From contig JBDNYM010000003.1 of assembly GCA_047722305.1 (NCBI GenBank), positions 19,238 to 83,237 of the forward strand: a stretch of 64,000 nucleotides of DNA. The letters run 5' to 3'. This DNA is from JAKVJE01 sp047722305. Lineage in GTDB: Bacteria; Actinomycetota; Actinomycetes; Actinomycetales; Microbacteriaceae. Below, piece after piece: positions 9,308 through 18,835 of this stretch; the first letter of the stretch is position 1, and every line of letters starts with the position of its first letter. A model generated the notes under the pieces. It did no database searches. It had not been told where the DNA came from and saw nothing but the letters and a program-made list of their open reading frames with translations. Both the position numbers and the translations under genes were made by a program.

Positions 9308-10107
9308 AGGACACGCAAGCCGCTACGCCAGCCAATGCGAGTATTGGGCCCAATGATCAGGGGGAATCGGCGAGTCGAGTCGTTTCTGGAAGGATCTCAG
9401 AAGATGAGAAAGGCAACGAGCCCTCCACCTTAGAAGAGACGAATCGTCTTTGGCCATCCGATACGGGCGAACTCAGCGATGCATCCCGACGTGCGCTCCT
9501 CGAGATAATCAAGGGTCCCTATCTGTCCGGACGTGCGCAGCCCGGGCTCTGGGCTGCGCTCGTCGCGGACGAAACGGTCATACGGTCACGACTCAACGAC
9601 ATCTTCCTCGACCTTGTGATGGATAGGACCGACGAGTACGCGTTCACCAGAAAAGTCGATGCACCGGAGATTCACGTTCCAGCAGCCGTACGCACTGAAT
9701 CCCTGCTCTTCATCGACACCGTCATGATCCTGGTGCTACGGCAGATCCTGCTCGCGGCTCCGGGTGAGCCCCGCGTCATTATTGGCAGGAAAGAACTCTA
9801 CGAGAGGCTCGCCGACTATCGAGAACCCGGGGCTGACGCCGTCACATATGCGCGAAACCTCAACGGTGCCTGGAACAGGATGCTCAACAAATTCCGTGTG
9901 CTGCACGGTATTCCAGGAAGCAATGATCGAGCTGAGGTTTCACCCGTCGTCAAATTCCTTATCGATGAAAACCGCATTCGACAATTGGAAGACACGTACC
10001 GTGGTATTGCAGCTAAGAACCGAGATGCCATCAAGTTTAGCAGTCAGGATGCCTTAGCTGTGGAAGCTCGCCGAATCAATGAAGTATCCGAACAGGATGA
10101 CGCATGA
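9304..10107 (+). CDS. jetB: Wadjet protein JetB (DUF4194)
   Basis: 267 aa, between jetA and jetC with 4-nt overlaps at each end. The region from about residue 60 (DASRRALLEIIKGPYLSGR) through LLFIDTVMILVLRQIL to the C-terminal RINEVSEQDDA matches the DUF4194 family, the winged-helix-rich KITE-like subunit JetB. The first 55 residues are polar and probably disordered. JetB binds JetA and the JetC head region in known systems. The gene is intact with no unusual codons. Confidence 0.86.
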   Translation: MKDTQAATPANASIGPNDQGESASRVVSGRISEDEKGNEPSTLEETNRLWPSDTGELSDASRRALLEIIKGPYLSGRAQPGLWAALVADETVIRSRLNDIFLDLVMDRTDEYAFTRKVDAPEIHVPAAVRTESLLFIDTVMILVLRQILLAAPGEPRVIIGRKELYERLADYREPGADAVTYARNLNGAWNRMLNKFRVLHGIPGSNDRAEVSPVVKFLIDENRIRQLEDTYRGIAAKNRDAIKFSSQDALAVEARRINEVSEQDDA

Positions 10108-12435
10108 CCACTATTCGCCCTGAGGCGCCAGCTGCCCCTTCCATTTATCCGGGCCAGTGGCGCTTGTCTGAGGTACAGGTCGCCAACTGGGGTACCTTTC
10201 ATGGACATATCTATCGTGTGCCTGTCGCTAGGGCGGGGCACCTGATCACCGGACCGTCGGGATCGGGGAAGTCTTCGCTGCTGGACGCAATTGCTGCAGT
10301 CCTCACGCCGGACCAGTGGCTGCACTTTAACGAAGCAGCCCAGGGCGCAGGTGCTCGTTCCGACCGCCGCAGCCTCGTCAGCTACATTCGAGGAGCGTGG
10401 TCGCGTACCACCGATGAACTCACAGATCGTGTCATCCCGAACTACTTACGTCCGAAGGCGACCTGGAGTGGGATCGCGCTCCGATATGAGGACGCACTGG
10501 GCCACGTAGTCACACTGGCTCGTGCGTTCTTCTTACGCGGTTCAAGCACGAACCCGGCTGACATCCAGGACATCTGCCTGCTTGTCCATGAGTCTATAGA
10601 TTTGCGTGATCTAGAGCCTCATGTGCGCACCGGCATTGCCACGCGTGAGGTGCAGCGGATCTGGCCTGAGGCGACGGTGACGAGCAATCGTAGTCATCGA
10701 AAGTTCTATGCGCGTCTGCGTACAGTTTTCGGTATCCCCCATGAGACTGCGTTGCAGCTATTGCACAGAACACAGTCCGCGAAGAATCTCGGCAGCCTGG
10801 ATCAGCTCTTTCGCGATTACATGCTCGAGGTTCCTGACACATTTGAAATCGCGAAAAATGCAGTCGAGCAGTTCGGCGAGCTGCGTGACGCTTACGATCA
10901 CGTGGTTCGACTACGCATGCAACGTGACCATCTCCTCCTGTTACGCCGAGCTTCGGAGCAGTATGACCTTTCGAAGTCGGCGGCGGATGCTGCACAGCTC
11001 CTTGACGATAGCGTCATCCCCTACCAACAGCGTGAGTGGCTACGGCTCTCTCACGACGAGCTCGACCGCCTGAAAGAGAGACTCGTCACGCTCTCAGCGG
11101 AAGTCGAGCATGTGCAGGCTGCGCAGCAACTGGCAACCGAAGACCTCGATCGGGCTCAGCGTCGTCAACTCGAACTTGGCGGGGGAGAGGCCGATCACCT
11201 GCGCCAGCAGATCGAGGCCGCCCGTGACGATGCGCAGTACGCGACAACGCGATGGAACCGCCTTCGTGAGCAGCTGCTGAGCGTCGGCATAGAGCAGGCT
11301 CCGGAGACAGCGCAGACGTTCGCGGAGCTGAAAGCCACCATCGATCGCACGCTTAATGAACCGATCCCCTCCGGTGCCAACTACGAGCAGCAGGAAGCTC
11401 TGAGTGCGGCCCGCCGTAAGACTGCAGGACTAGAGGACGAAATTCAAGCCCTGCGCACCAGCGGGACTACTGTGCCATCGAAGCTGCTCGCCGTCCGGGA
11501 CGAGCTTGTTAGAGCTCTCGGGATGCGTGCGGCTGCACTTCCTTTCGTGGCGGAGACGGTGGAGGTGCGCTCCGAATATCGGGAATGGACCGGTGCGATA
11601 GAACGGGTGCTGCGATCGTTCGCACTCACTCTTCTCGTCCCCAGTGAACGGCTGCGGGATGTACGCCGCTGGGTCGATGGGAACCATCTGAAAACACGCC
11701 TTGTCTTCGAGGAAGTGGGAATGGATACCCCGGAGTCTGGACCGATACGCACGCCGCATTCACTCGTCGGCCGAGTCGAGGTGAGTGAGGGAAGGTTCGG
11801 CGATTGGGTGAGCGGCCAGCTCGCCGCCCGTTTCGACTACGTCTGCGTCGACCATCCCGATGAACTTGCTGATCATGCCCGCGCTGTCACCATCAACGGT
11901 CAGATGCGTACGTCCCGCACACGGTACGAGAAAGACGACCGGCGACTGATCGATGATCGCAGCACATGGGTGTTGGGTGACAGAAAGAGCAAGTTGGAAG
12001 CGTTACTCGCCGACTTGAGTGCCGCGAAGGAGCAACAGGCCGAGGAGGAATCTGCTGTTGACCGAGCAACCCGAGCGCGTGATGTGGAACTCCAGCGCCG
12101 CACGACCCTCGGTAACTTGCGCAGTATCACCTGGAACGAGATCGATCGGTCCAGTGCGCAGCAGCATGTCAGTGCGTTGGAGGAAAGACTGGTCGCGCTC
12201 GCCCAGGACCACGGTGAATTGCACGATGCCATAGCGCAGGCCCAAGAAGCTCGACTGTTGCAGAAAACCCGAACAGATGAAGTGATTGAGCTTCGTGCTG
12301 CGGAGCGGAAGGCACAGGACCAGGCGGATACGCTCGATGCGGATATTCGTGTCCGGGAAGCTGAGGTTGAAGCCGGGGCCATTCCGCGAGTGCCAGATGG
12401 AGTCTGTCAAGCCCTAGAAGGTCGCTTCCAGAAGG

Positions 12436-12443
12436 TGCAGCGC
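12436..12443. repeat. 8-bp target-site duplication, left copy
   Basis: TGCAGCGC immediately left of the insertion sequence is repeated at 13752-13759 immediately right of it. Because the last C merges with the run of C residues at the IS end, the boundary could be placed one base either way. The 8-bp size fits ISL3- and IS256-type transposition. Confidence 0.85.
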
Positions 12444-12467
12444 CCCCCCTCTGATTGCGGTGTGATG
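12444..12467. repeat. terminal inverted repeat, left end of the IS
   Basis: 24 bp, perfectly complementary to 13728-13751. The first mismatch is at position 25, after which two more bases match. Confidence 0.92.
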
Positions 12468-12471
12468 CGGG

Positions 12472-13704
12472 TTAGTGCAATGTGGCGACGGTCACATCGT
12501 TGGGTGGGGTTTGCCCTTGTCTTCCCAGGCGCTGGGGTTGGGGCGCAGCACCTCGGTTCTTCTCGGCGGTCGCCCGGATGAGTCTGTGGTAATGGCCCGC
12601 ATCGTCCAGGTTGTTCAGGTGGAGGCATGCCAGGCCGAGGAGGAGGTTGGTGCGCCGCGCGTTGCGAAGGGCGAACGACCGGTGTTCGTACATGTCTCGT
12701 AGCGCCGCGGCGAGGGACTCTGCGCCGGCGTTGGAGTAGTGGGGTGGCAGGGTCGGCCGTGCCTTCACCTGTGCGGAGATCTGTGCCGTGTTGGCCTCGA
12801 TCCACGTGGTGGTGTGTGTCAGGGGCCGGCATCGTTGACAGAACTCGGCCCAGCCCTCCTCGCGGCGGAACGCCGTGTCCAGGACGCGGCCCCAGCGGCC
12901 CTTGGGTGCCGCGGCGTTGTCCAGGGCCAGGGCACGAAGGGCTCGTGCGCGGAGGTGGTGCTCACAGCGGAACAGGAACGGGGTCGTGGCCGGCCAGTAC
13001 CGGGTGACGGCGGCCGCGATGGCGGGGTCGGCGTCAGCCACGACGGATTTGGGCGGGGCAGGGAGCCGGAGGTGTTGCAGCAGGTCGCAGTAGTCGTTCG
13101 TGCCGGTCGTCGTGGTCGCCAGCGCCCCCAGTGGCATCTTTGTCCCGGTGCTCGTGTAGCCGTAGGCGACCAGGACCGCGAACTCGCGGGACGTGAGCCC
13201 AGTCCGCGGGTCGGTCCAGCGGAAGTCGGTGGAGTCCAGGACCAGTGTGTCCAGCACCGGGCGCGGGAGCAGCGCGTCCAGCACGGTCGGCGCCCAGGCA
13301 TCGACCCACTCGGCGACGAGAGTTCCCGTGCCGTCACCCGTGACCGCGCGACGGCCGGCGGCAGCCCGCGCCCGGTCCGCCGCCGCGGCGTAGCTGACAC
13401 CGGCGCCCACCGAAACGAGGGCGTCCGCGACCAGGTGTAGCCGATACCGATAGGACCGTGAGACCACCGGCCCCGTGTTCGCCTGCACCACCGAGTCACA
13501 GACCGGACAGACGCCCCCAGTAGTCGTTTCCCGAGGTAGGACCGGGGTGAACCGGTGGAACACCCCATCGGGACTGATGCAGCGGTACCGCTGCCTCCTC
13601 GGCAACTTCCCGTACAGACCATCACGACACACTCGATACCCAGAGGCACTGTCATGCCCAGAACGAGGACATACAGGGGTATCTGGCCCCAAGCCGCTAC
13701 TCAC
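12472..13704 (-). CDS. DDE transposase of the jetC insertion sequence
   Basis: About 410 aa from a GTG at 13704; an in-frame TTG at 13740 lies inside the terminal repeat and is the alternative start. The N-terminus has cysteine pairs (CPRSGH...C and CPVCDS) typical of a zinc ribbon, followed by YRYRLHLVADALVSVGAGVS, which looks like a helix-turn-helix. Candidate catalytic acids are D in LVLDSTDF, D in VVADADPAI and E in NAGAESLAAAL. The CEHHL motif after the second aspartate and the HLNN near the C-terminus are intact. No frameshift or stop is seen, so the enzyme may be active. Confidence 0.82.
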   Translation of the reverse strand: MSSGLGPDTPVCPRSGHDSASGYRVCRDGLYGKLPRRQRYRCISPDGVFHRFTPVLPRETTTGGVCPVCDSVVQANTGPVVSRSYRYRLHLVADALVSVGAGVSYAAAADRARAAAGRRAVTGDGTGTLVAEWVDAWAPTVLDALLPRPVLDTLVLDSTDFRWTDPRTGLTSREFAVLVAYGYTSTGTKMPLGALATTTTGTNDYCDLLQHLRLPAPPKSVVADADPAIAAAVTRYWPATTPFLFRCEHHLRARALRALALDNAAAPKGRWGRVLDTAFRREEGWAEFCQRCRPLTHTTTWIEANTAQISAQVKARPTLPPHYSNAGAESLAAALRDMYEHRSFALRNARRTNLLLGLACLHLNNLDDAGHYHRLIRATAEKNRGAAPQPQRLGRQGQTPPNDVTVATLH

Positions 13705-13727
13705 GACACCAAGTATGGTCCCGACCT

Positions 13728-13751
13728 CATCACACCGCAATCAGAGGGGGG
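13728..13751. repeat. terminal inverted repeat, right end of the IS
   Basis: Perfect reverse complement of 12444-12467. The transposase gene starts at or just inside this end, so its promoter probably lies partly within it or in the adjoining jetC sequence. Confidence 0.92.
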
Positions 13752-13759
13752 TGCAGCGC
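13752..13759. repeat. 8-bp target-site duplication, right copy
   Basis: TGCAGCGC, identical to 12436-12443. Coding sequence of jetC resumes directly after it with AGCATCACGCGG (S-I-T-R). Confidence 0.85.
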
Positions 13760-14736
13760 AGCATCACGCGGATTCAGTTGGCCTCTGTGGGCCAGCAAGT
13801 GAGCCTCAAGCTGCGCCGTGAGCGAGACAAACAACTCGAAGCGGCGCGCCAGGCCGACAACCAGGTTACTCAGCTTGCGACGGCATTCAAAGAGCGGTGG
13901 CCAGCGGCAGCGGCAGACCTGACTGGGGGCGTCGGAGACCGAGAGGCGCTCGTGGACATGCTCGACGACATCGTGGCGCATGGCCTGCCAGATCACGAGC
14001 AGAACTTTCGCCGGCTGCTGCGAGACCGATCCCGTGACCTCATCGGCGGGCTCGTCAGCGAGATACTCGATGCACCGGGCTTGGTTTCGGAGCGAGTGCT
14101 GCCAGTCAATGATGCCCTGAGGCGGTCTCCGTTCGATGAAGGGCGCTACTTGCACCTGCGAGTCAAGACGCAGCGAAGCGAAGCAGCGAAGACCTTTATC
14201 AAAGACTTGCAGTCCGTCACCGAGGGGAGTTGGGGAGATCAGGACGAGGAGTCTATCGAGCGTCGCTACAAGACGCTGGAGCGCATCATGCATATGTTTG
14301 CGTCGAGTGAGAGGAAAGACCAGCTGTTGCGACGGCAATGCCTCGACACCAGGCTGCACGTCACGTTTCGGGCCGAGGAGGTCGACGAAGACGGTCGGGT
14401 TCAGGACTCTTACGAGTCGGGCGCAGCGATGTCGGGTGGGCAGCAGCAGAAGCTCGTCGTCTTCTGCCTTGCGGCGGCATTGAGGTACCAGCTCGCCGAT
14501 GTCGATCAGCCATGGCCGACGTATGGAACCATCATCATGGATGAGGCGTTCGACAAGGCGGATACCCGGTACACCCGTATGGCGCTTGGTGTGTTCGTCG
14601 CTTTTGGCTTCCACCTTGTGCTGGCGACCCCTCAAAAGCTGTTGCCGACCATCGAGGCCTATGTGGGTGGCGTGACAAATATCGAGAACCCGGAGCGCAA
14701 CGCATCGACTGTGGCCAATGTCGACTGGGAGAAGGC

Positions 14737-15939
14737 ATGATCGGCGTCGCAGAGGCCAGAGCAAAGGCCTCGGCCAGTCTGGAACGCCACCTTGCTGACT
14801 GGGCGTCAACCCTCGTGATAAGTGGCCCGACAATTGTGAGGCCCCAGGGGAGCGAACGGTTGGGCAGCGAGTCAGCGGTTGCAGTCATGCGCATACCGCT
14901 GAACCCGCCCTCGGAACGCGAAATGCTAAGCGACCAGCGAGCCGTCGAGCTCTGGCGGAATAGCTGGGACGACGCGCCGCATGGCCCTGGTATCGAAATC
15001 GAGTGGGCAGTACGTGCATGGCGAAGCATCGGCCGGCAGACCATTCCCGTTCGACTCGTGCTGAATAGCCCGGATGCGGTCGCGAACTTTGCGGGCGGGG
15101 CCATTGCACGCAGATGGCACACCATTCGGAGACGGGCCATCAGTATCGCTGGGAAGCTTGCGGTCCCTCCTGGGGCGTCCGCGCGCGCACGCTTGGCCGG
15201 CGCTGCCCGCCGGCACTTCTCGGCGCTGTTCGATTGCGACGCCATTGAGTTCGAGCGGATCGTGGACGTCGCCAGCTGGTTGGTCATGCACCCGGTCGCT
15301 GGGTTCCGGCCTCGGCAGCTGCCGATTCGGGGTATCGACACGAAGTGGTTCGGTCATCATCGTGCCATCGTTCTGGCACTGCATGCGGCTGTCACAGACG
15401 GGCAGGAACTTGGGATCGTGACGACCGACCCGCTCATCCGTATCCGTATCCTCGACCCGCAGATCGCACCCAGCGGTATCGCCGATTTCGCGGCGCCATC
15501 AGCACAGCTTGCGATGCTCGATCTGCACCCTGAACGACTGTTTCTCTGCGAGAATCTCGAATCAGTACTCGCAATGCCGGCGGCTACTGGCGCAGTGGTC
15601 GTGCATGGCAGCGGGTTCGCCGTGGACGTGGTGGCGAAAATTCCCTGGATACAAGCATCGAATATCACCTATTGGGGTGACCTTGACTCGCACGGATTCG
15701 CAATCCTGCACCGACTGCGCAAAGCGCATTCGAGGGTCGCCTCCGTCCTTATGGACGAACAGACGTTGCTGGCGCATCGTGACCTGTGGGTCCCCGAACC
15801 TGTGCCTGCCCGAGGCACGTATTCGACGTTGACAGCACCTGAGCAGAAAACGTTGGAAAGACTGAGAGACGAAGGGGATGTGCGTCTTGAGCAAGAACGT
15901 ATTCCGTGGGAAGAAGCACGCCGGGCACTGAACGTGTAG
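14737..15939 (+). CDS. jetD: Wadjet nuclease subunit JetD (DUF3322/DUF2220)
   Basis: 400 aa, beginning on the jetC stop (ATGA overlap). The N-terminal half (residues 1-200) matches DUF3322. The C-terminal half contains LFLCENLES and ITYWGDLDSHGFAIL, the acidic TOPRIM-like signature of DUF2220 (the E then DxD metal site), which in known Wadjet systems cleaves looped plasmid DNA. The gene is intact. Its translation is probably coupled to jetC, so the insertion upstream may also lower JetD through polarity, although a promoter within the IS cannot be excluded. Confidence 0.88.
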   Translation: MIGVAEARAKASASLERHLADWASTLVISGPTIVRPQGSERLGSESAVAVMRIPLNPPSEREMLSDQRAVELWRNSWDDAPHGPGIEIEWAVRAWRSIGRQTIPVRLVLNSPDAVANFAGGAIARRWHTIRRRAISIAGKLAVPPGASARARLAGAARRHFSALFDCDAIEFERIVDVASWLVMHPVAGFRPRQLPIRGIDTKWFGHHRAIVLALHAAVTDGQELGIVTTDPLIRIRILDPQIAPSGIADFAAPSAQLAMLDLHPERLFLCENLESVLAMPAATGAVVVHGSGFAVDVVAKIPWIQASNITYWGDLDSHGFAILHRLRKAHSRVASVLMDEQTLLAHRDLWVPEPVPARGTYSTLTAPEQKTLERLRDEGDVRLEQERIPWEEARRALNV

Positions 15940-16037
15940 CCGCCTGCAGAGGCTGAAGGCGCGAGTGATCGGGGCTCCGCGGCCCTCATCTATGAGCACC
16001 TGTTCCAGTAGCGTATGTGCACGATCCCGCTGGGGTC

Positions 16038-17831
16038 TCAGAGCCCCTTGTAGTAGTCCCGCACGATGACGGACATCAGCTTGCGCCGTTCCTGCCGGAA
16101 ATCGTTATAGGTCGCGACGGTCACCTCACGGAAATCGGCGGGGATGGCGTTCTCCTCGAGATTGCGCTGCAGTTCCGCAGCATCCGCGATCTCGCCGATC
16201 TTCAATGGGATCGTGCCGGCCACCTGTGCGTCCACGATCGCCATGTACTCTCCGGGTGCACGGTCGGCGATTGCGATATTGAGGGGCGTCTCCGCGAAGG
16301 CGTAGTTCGCCACCTGGTTGTAGCGGCTCGGATCGATGACGCCCGACCGGATCAGGTACTGCTTCGGCACCAGATGGTGCACGTCCCCCATCTCTCTAGT
16401 GAGCTGATCGACTGTCACTGACCGCGACAAGAATCCGTGAGAGCGCTGCTTGATCTGGGCGGCCTGGTACAGGATGAAGCCTGCCGTCCTGCGACTGGGA
16501 CTGTTGAGTTGCAGCGGCAGCGTCACCGTCCAGAAGTTCTCTGACAATTCGGAGCGCTCGATCTCGTCGAGCACCGTCTCGACACCCTCTTCGGCGATGC
16601 GCCGCATATCATGTTCGAACGTGGTCTCGAACGAGCCCGTACTCCGCCCCGTGAGCAGTGACATGACGAACCAACGACGCACGTACTTCTTCACGTCGCC
16701 ATCGGACAGGTCGGTGTGCTGCCGCAAGAACAGATATAGCGCGTAGGCGAAGTTGAGGGCGTTGCGCGAAGAGATCTGGTTCTCTTTGACGAACCCAGCG
16801 CTCTCGATGGTCATGAGGAATTGTCTGAAAGTGAACTCGTTCACGATGGAAAGCAGCCCGGTTTCGAGCTTGGCGAATGACTCTTCGGCGATCTCCGCGT
16901 CGAACTGCCGTGTCTCGAAATCTCGGCCGGACAGCAGGCTCACGACGGGAGCGATTCGTCCGCGCTGGAAGGTCTCGAGGCCCACCACCCGGATGACGTC
17001 CTGATACGTGGGTGTCCAGATCACTGGCGGCTGGTCCTTCATCCACGCGATCTTGGGCAGGTAATCAGTGGCGGCGAACTCCGTGTCATGGTCGCGGATC
17101 ATCTTGTACGTCGTGGGTGAGGCCGCGAGACTGCAGAAGTAGTCGATGAGCTTGCGCAGATTCGATCCCAGTTCGCCGTGACTGGCGATCTTGCTCATCG
17201 CGAAGTCGGCGCTGCTCAGCGGCACGCCCTTGGAGTTGATCCGGGTGAAGATCTCGGTGACCGTTTCGATGTCGAGATCGTCGGCGAGGCTGATGATTCC
17301 CACCGGCGCATTCACGACGTCGGACAGCTTCTGCAGCGCATTGACCGCGGCCTGCTGGTCCACGTCGGGGTTCTGCTTGAGGTATTCGGTGATCTGCAGG
17401 AACGCCGTGGTGGCGCCGACGAACTCGGCGACGTCGGGAATCCAGGTACTACTGCGCCTGATCGCCGGTGTGAGCGTGGCGAATTCCTCGCTGACGGGGT
17501 TGAAGGCAATGCGAATCCGAGCGCGAGAGTAGTCCTTCATAACCACTTCCTGCTTGGCCAGCGCCGTGGTCATCGCGGTGATCCGCTGCTGGCCGTCGAT
17601 CAGAATCTGACGATGCCCAGATGCTGAGCCATTCTTCAAACCAGCGTCGATGTTCTGCCAGGTGATCAGGTACCCAATGGGATAGCCCTTGTAGAGGCTG
17701 TCGAGCAGATCGCGCACTTGTGTCGAACTCCAGACGAACGGCCGCTGCATCTCGGGGATCGCGATCTGGCCGCTCTTGATCCATGACAGCAAGGTGGTCA
17801 CAGAACTCTGTTGGACCGTATATTTCGACAT
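16038..17831 (-). CDS. DUF262 protein, GmrS/GmrD-like restriction candidate
   Basis: 597 aa with an AGGAAAC ribosome site before the ATG at 17831. The N-terminal DUF262 domain is clear: SGQIAIPEMQRPFVW, then YPIGYLITW and the hallmark DGQQR at about residues 79-83. This ParB-like nucleotide-binding domain is found in GmrSD, SspE and BrxU. The C-terminal end has VHHLVPKQYLIRSG and a downstream asparagine (ETPLNIAI), resembling the DUF1524/HNH nuclease domain of single-chain GmrSD. Those enzymes restrict DNA with modified bases. Placed tail to tail with jetD and beside the CRISPR array, it fits a defence island. No methylase or dnd/ssp genes are nearby. Confidence 0.75.
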   Translation of the reverse strand: MSKYTVQQSSVTTLLSWIKSGQIAIPEMQRPFVWSSTQVRDLLDSLYKGYPIGYLITWQNIDAGLKNGSASGHRQILIDGQQRITAMTTALAKQEVVMKDYSRARIRIAFNPVSEEFATLTPAIRRSSTWIPDVAEFVGATTAFLQITEYLKQNPDVDQQAAVNALQKLSDVVNAPVGIISLADDLDIETVTEIFTRINSKGVPLSSADFAMSKIASHGELGSNLRKLIDYFCSLAASPTTYKMIRDHDTEFAATDYLPKIAWMKDQPPVIWTPTYQDVIRVVGLETFQRGRIAPVVSLLSGRDFETRQFDAEIAEESFAKLETGLLSIVNEFTFRQFLMTIESAGFVKENQISSRNALNFAYALYLFLRQHTDLSDGDVKKYVRRWFVMSLLTGRSTGSFETTFEHDMRRIAEEGVETVLDEIERSELSENFWTVTLPLQLNSPSRRTAGFILYQAAQIKQRSHGFLSRSVTVDQLTREMGDVHHLVPKQYLIRSGVIDPSRYNQVANYAFAETPLNIAIADRAPGEYMAIVDAQVAGTIPLKIGEIADAAELQRNLEENAIPADFREVTVATYNDFRQERRKLMSVIVRDYYKGL

Positions 17832-18160
17832 TGATCGTTTCCTTCCTGGGAACCACGCGGAACAGCTTCTTCTGATTGTTCAGAGCGGCAGGATGATCTT
17901 TGGAGAGAGGCGGCACGAGATTACCTGTCAGCTCTGGCCGATGTTCCACTCGTATGCGAGGCCGTCCCGTCGCCGCGCGTTCCGAGTCTGTCATGCTCTG
18001 AGGCGATGATGCGTTCGGCGATCTTCGCCTCGGAGATGTCCACGGCTTTGGGCGCAGCGCCGACCATCTCGCTGTGGCAAGCGTACGCGTCGAAGAGACA
18101 CAGGAGAGACAAGCGGTCAGCTTGGATGCTGCCTGCCGTTCCTGGCGGTTCATTATCACT
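17832..18160. other. intergenic region between DUF262 gene and CRISPR remnants
   Basis: About 330 bp with no supportable gene. It must hold the promoter of the leftward DUF262 gene, but I cannot pick a convincing -35/-10 pair. Short open frames here have no ribosome site and no recognisable content. Confidence 0.4.
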
Positions 18161-18314
18161 AGATCACCTCCCCGCTCGCGCGGGGGAACTCGCGGACTGA
18201 CGGACTTCGAAGCGGTCTTCGACCAGCACCCCCCGCTCGCGCTGGGAACTCTGCGTGGAACGCAGCTCGAACGGGCTCGTCAGGGGATCATCCCCCCGCT
18301 CGCGCGGGGAACTC
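18161..18314 (-). CRISPR. three degenerate repeats (old trailer end or relic array)
   Basis: Three copies of the main repeat with drift: 18161-18191 (extra bases in both the C and G runs), 18224-18251 (5' part degenerate, one change in the stem, CGCTGGG) and 18285-18314 (two-base insertion, ATCATCCCCCCG). Spacing between them is 32-33 nt, the same as in the main array, and orientation is the same. They lie about 670 bp from the first perfect repeat. Decay of the low-coordinate copies is what one expects of the oldest, leader-distal end. Confidence 0.8.
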
Positions 18315-18390
18315 TCGATGTTGAAGTCAATGAACTCACCAAGGAACTTGCACAGTTGAGTAGGTGAGACGGAAGTGCTAAAGAGGAAAT

Positions 18391-18672
18391 ATGAAAGTAA
18401 CCTCATACGCACAAGCAGTGCGCATCGCTATGGCCGCTTTCCCAGACCACTTCGATCCTGACTTCGGCTGGGTCATCACAGACGGCGCCGAAGACGGCGA
18501 CGACTACCAGGTCGGTCGAGAGCTGCACATACCTGGCCAAGAGGATCCAGAAATCTACGTGGGCGGCGGCGAGATCTTTGTCAGCAAGGCTGACGGTACC
18601 GCTCGCAGCGAGGTCATCGTCGACATTCTCGACAAAGCCCTCGCCATGACCCCGGTAGTGCTCACCGTCTAA
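18391..18672 (+). CDS. small acidic protein of unknown function (93 aa)
   Basis: A good ribosome site (AAGAGGAAAT) precedes the ATG, and a rho-independent terminator follows, so this is likely a real single-gene unit. The product is acidic. It contains FGWVITDG near residue 26 and PEIYVGGGEIFVSKADGT near residue 55. The tryptophan followed by a G-G-x-I/P-F/I-V-x-x-x-D/T-G pattern faintly recalls YrhB/Imm35-type immunity proteins, but I would not assign it. It sits between degenerate and perfect CRISPR repeats, an unusual position. Confidence 0.6.
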   Translation: MKVTSYAQAVRIAMAAFPDHFDPDFGWVITDGAEDGDDYQVGRELHIPGQEDPEIYVGGGEIFVSKADGTARSEVIVDILDKALAMTPVVLTV

Positions 18673-18696
18673 CCGAGAGCCCACCGCAACACCCTC

Positions 18697-18727
18697 AACC
18701 CCGTATCCCAACCGGTGCGGGGTTTTC
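18697..18727 (+). terminator. rho-independent terminator
   Basis: AACCCCG (18697-18703) pairs with CGGGGTT (18718-18724), followed by more T residues. It lies 25 nt after the stop of the 93-aa gene. The stem could also limit leftward crRNA transcription leaving the array, though the T-run favours plus-strand use. Confidence 0.75.
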
Positions 18728-18835
18728 TCATGCCCGGACACGGGCCCCTGCCCCACCCAGCGTGGGCATCACTAACCACCACCCGCCCTGGGCCGCGCGG
18801 CGTTCGAGGGCGATCCCATATGGGAGGAAACAACA

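Larger units (their letters stand above)
12444..13751 (-). mobile_element. 1,308-bp insertion sequence inside jetC
   Basis: The element is bounded by perfect 24-bp inverted repeats (12444-12467 and 13728-13751, each beginning with six C residues from the outside, then TCTGATTGCGG). An 8-bp direct repeat of host DNA flanks it. It carries one long gene on the minus strand, opposite to jetC. The perfect ends and intact transposase suggest a recent insertion. One transposase with N-terminal zinc-binding cysteines, 24-bp ends and an 8-bp duplication point to the ISL3 or IS256 (IS1249-like) groups; I cannot decide between them by eye. Confidence 0.9.
10104..14740 (+). pseudogene. jetC: Wadjet SMC-like ATPase JetC, interrupted by an insertion sequence
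   Basis: The N-terminal part (10104-12443) has Walker A GPSGSGKSSLLDAI at about residues 50-63 and a long coiled-coil arm. The C-terminal part (from 13752) has a second coiled coil, the ABC signature SGGQQQKLV and Walker B TIIMDEAFDKAD. Between them lies a 1,308-bp insertion plus an 8-bp target duplication. Subtracting 1,316 bp joins frame 0 to frame 2 exactly and gives a 1,106-aa protein reading KVQR-SITRIQLAS across the junction, a normal JetC length. As sequenced, the upstream frame stops inside the insert at 12581, so no full ATPase is made and Wadjet should be inactive. Confidence 0.92.

Noticed and set aside
13475..14740. Treating the downstream jetC frame as an independent gene starting inside the IS
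   Set aside because: Its first 90 codons are IS sequence; only the part after 13752 is jetC and it has no start of its own.
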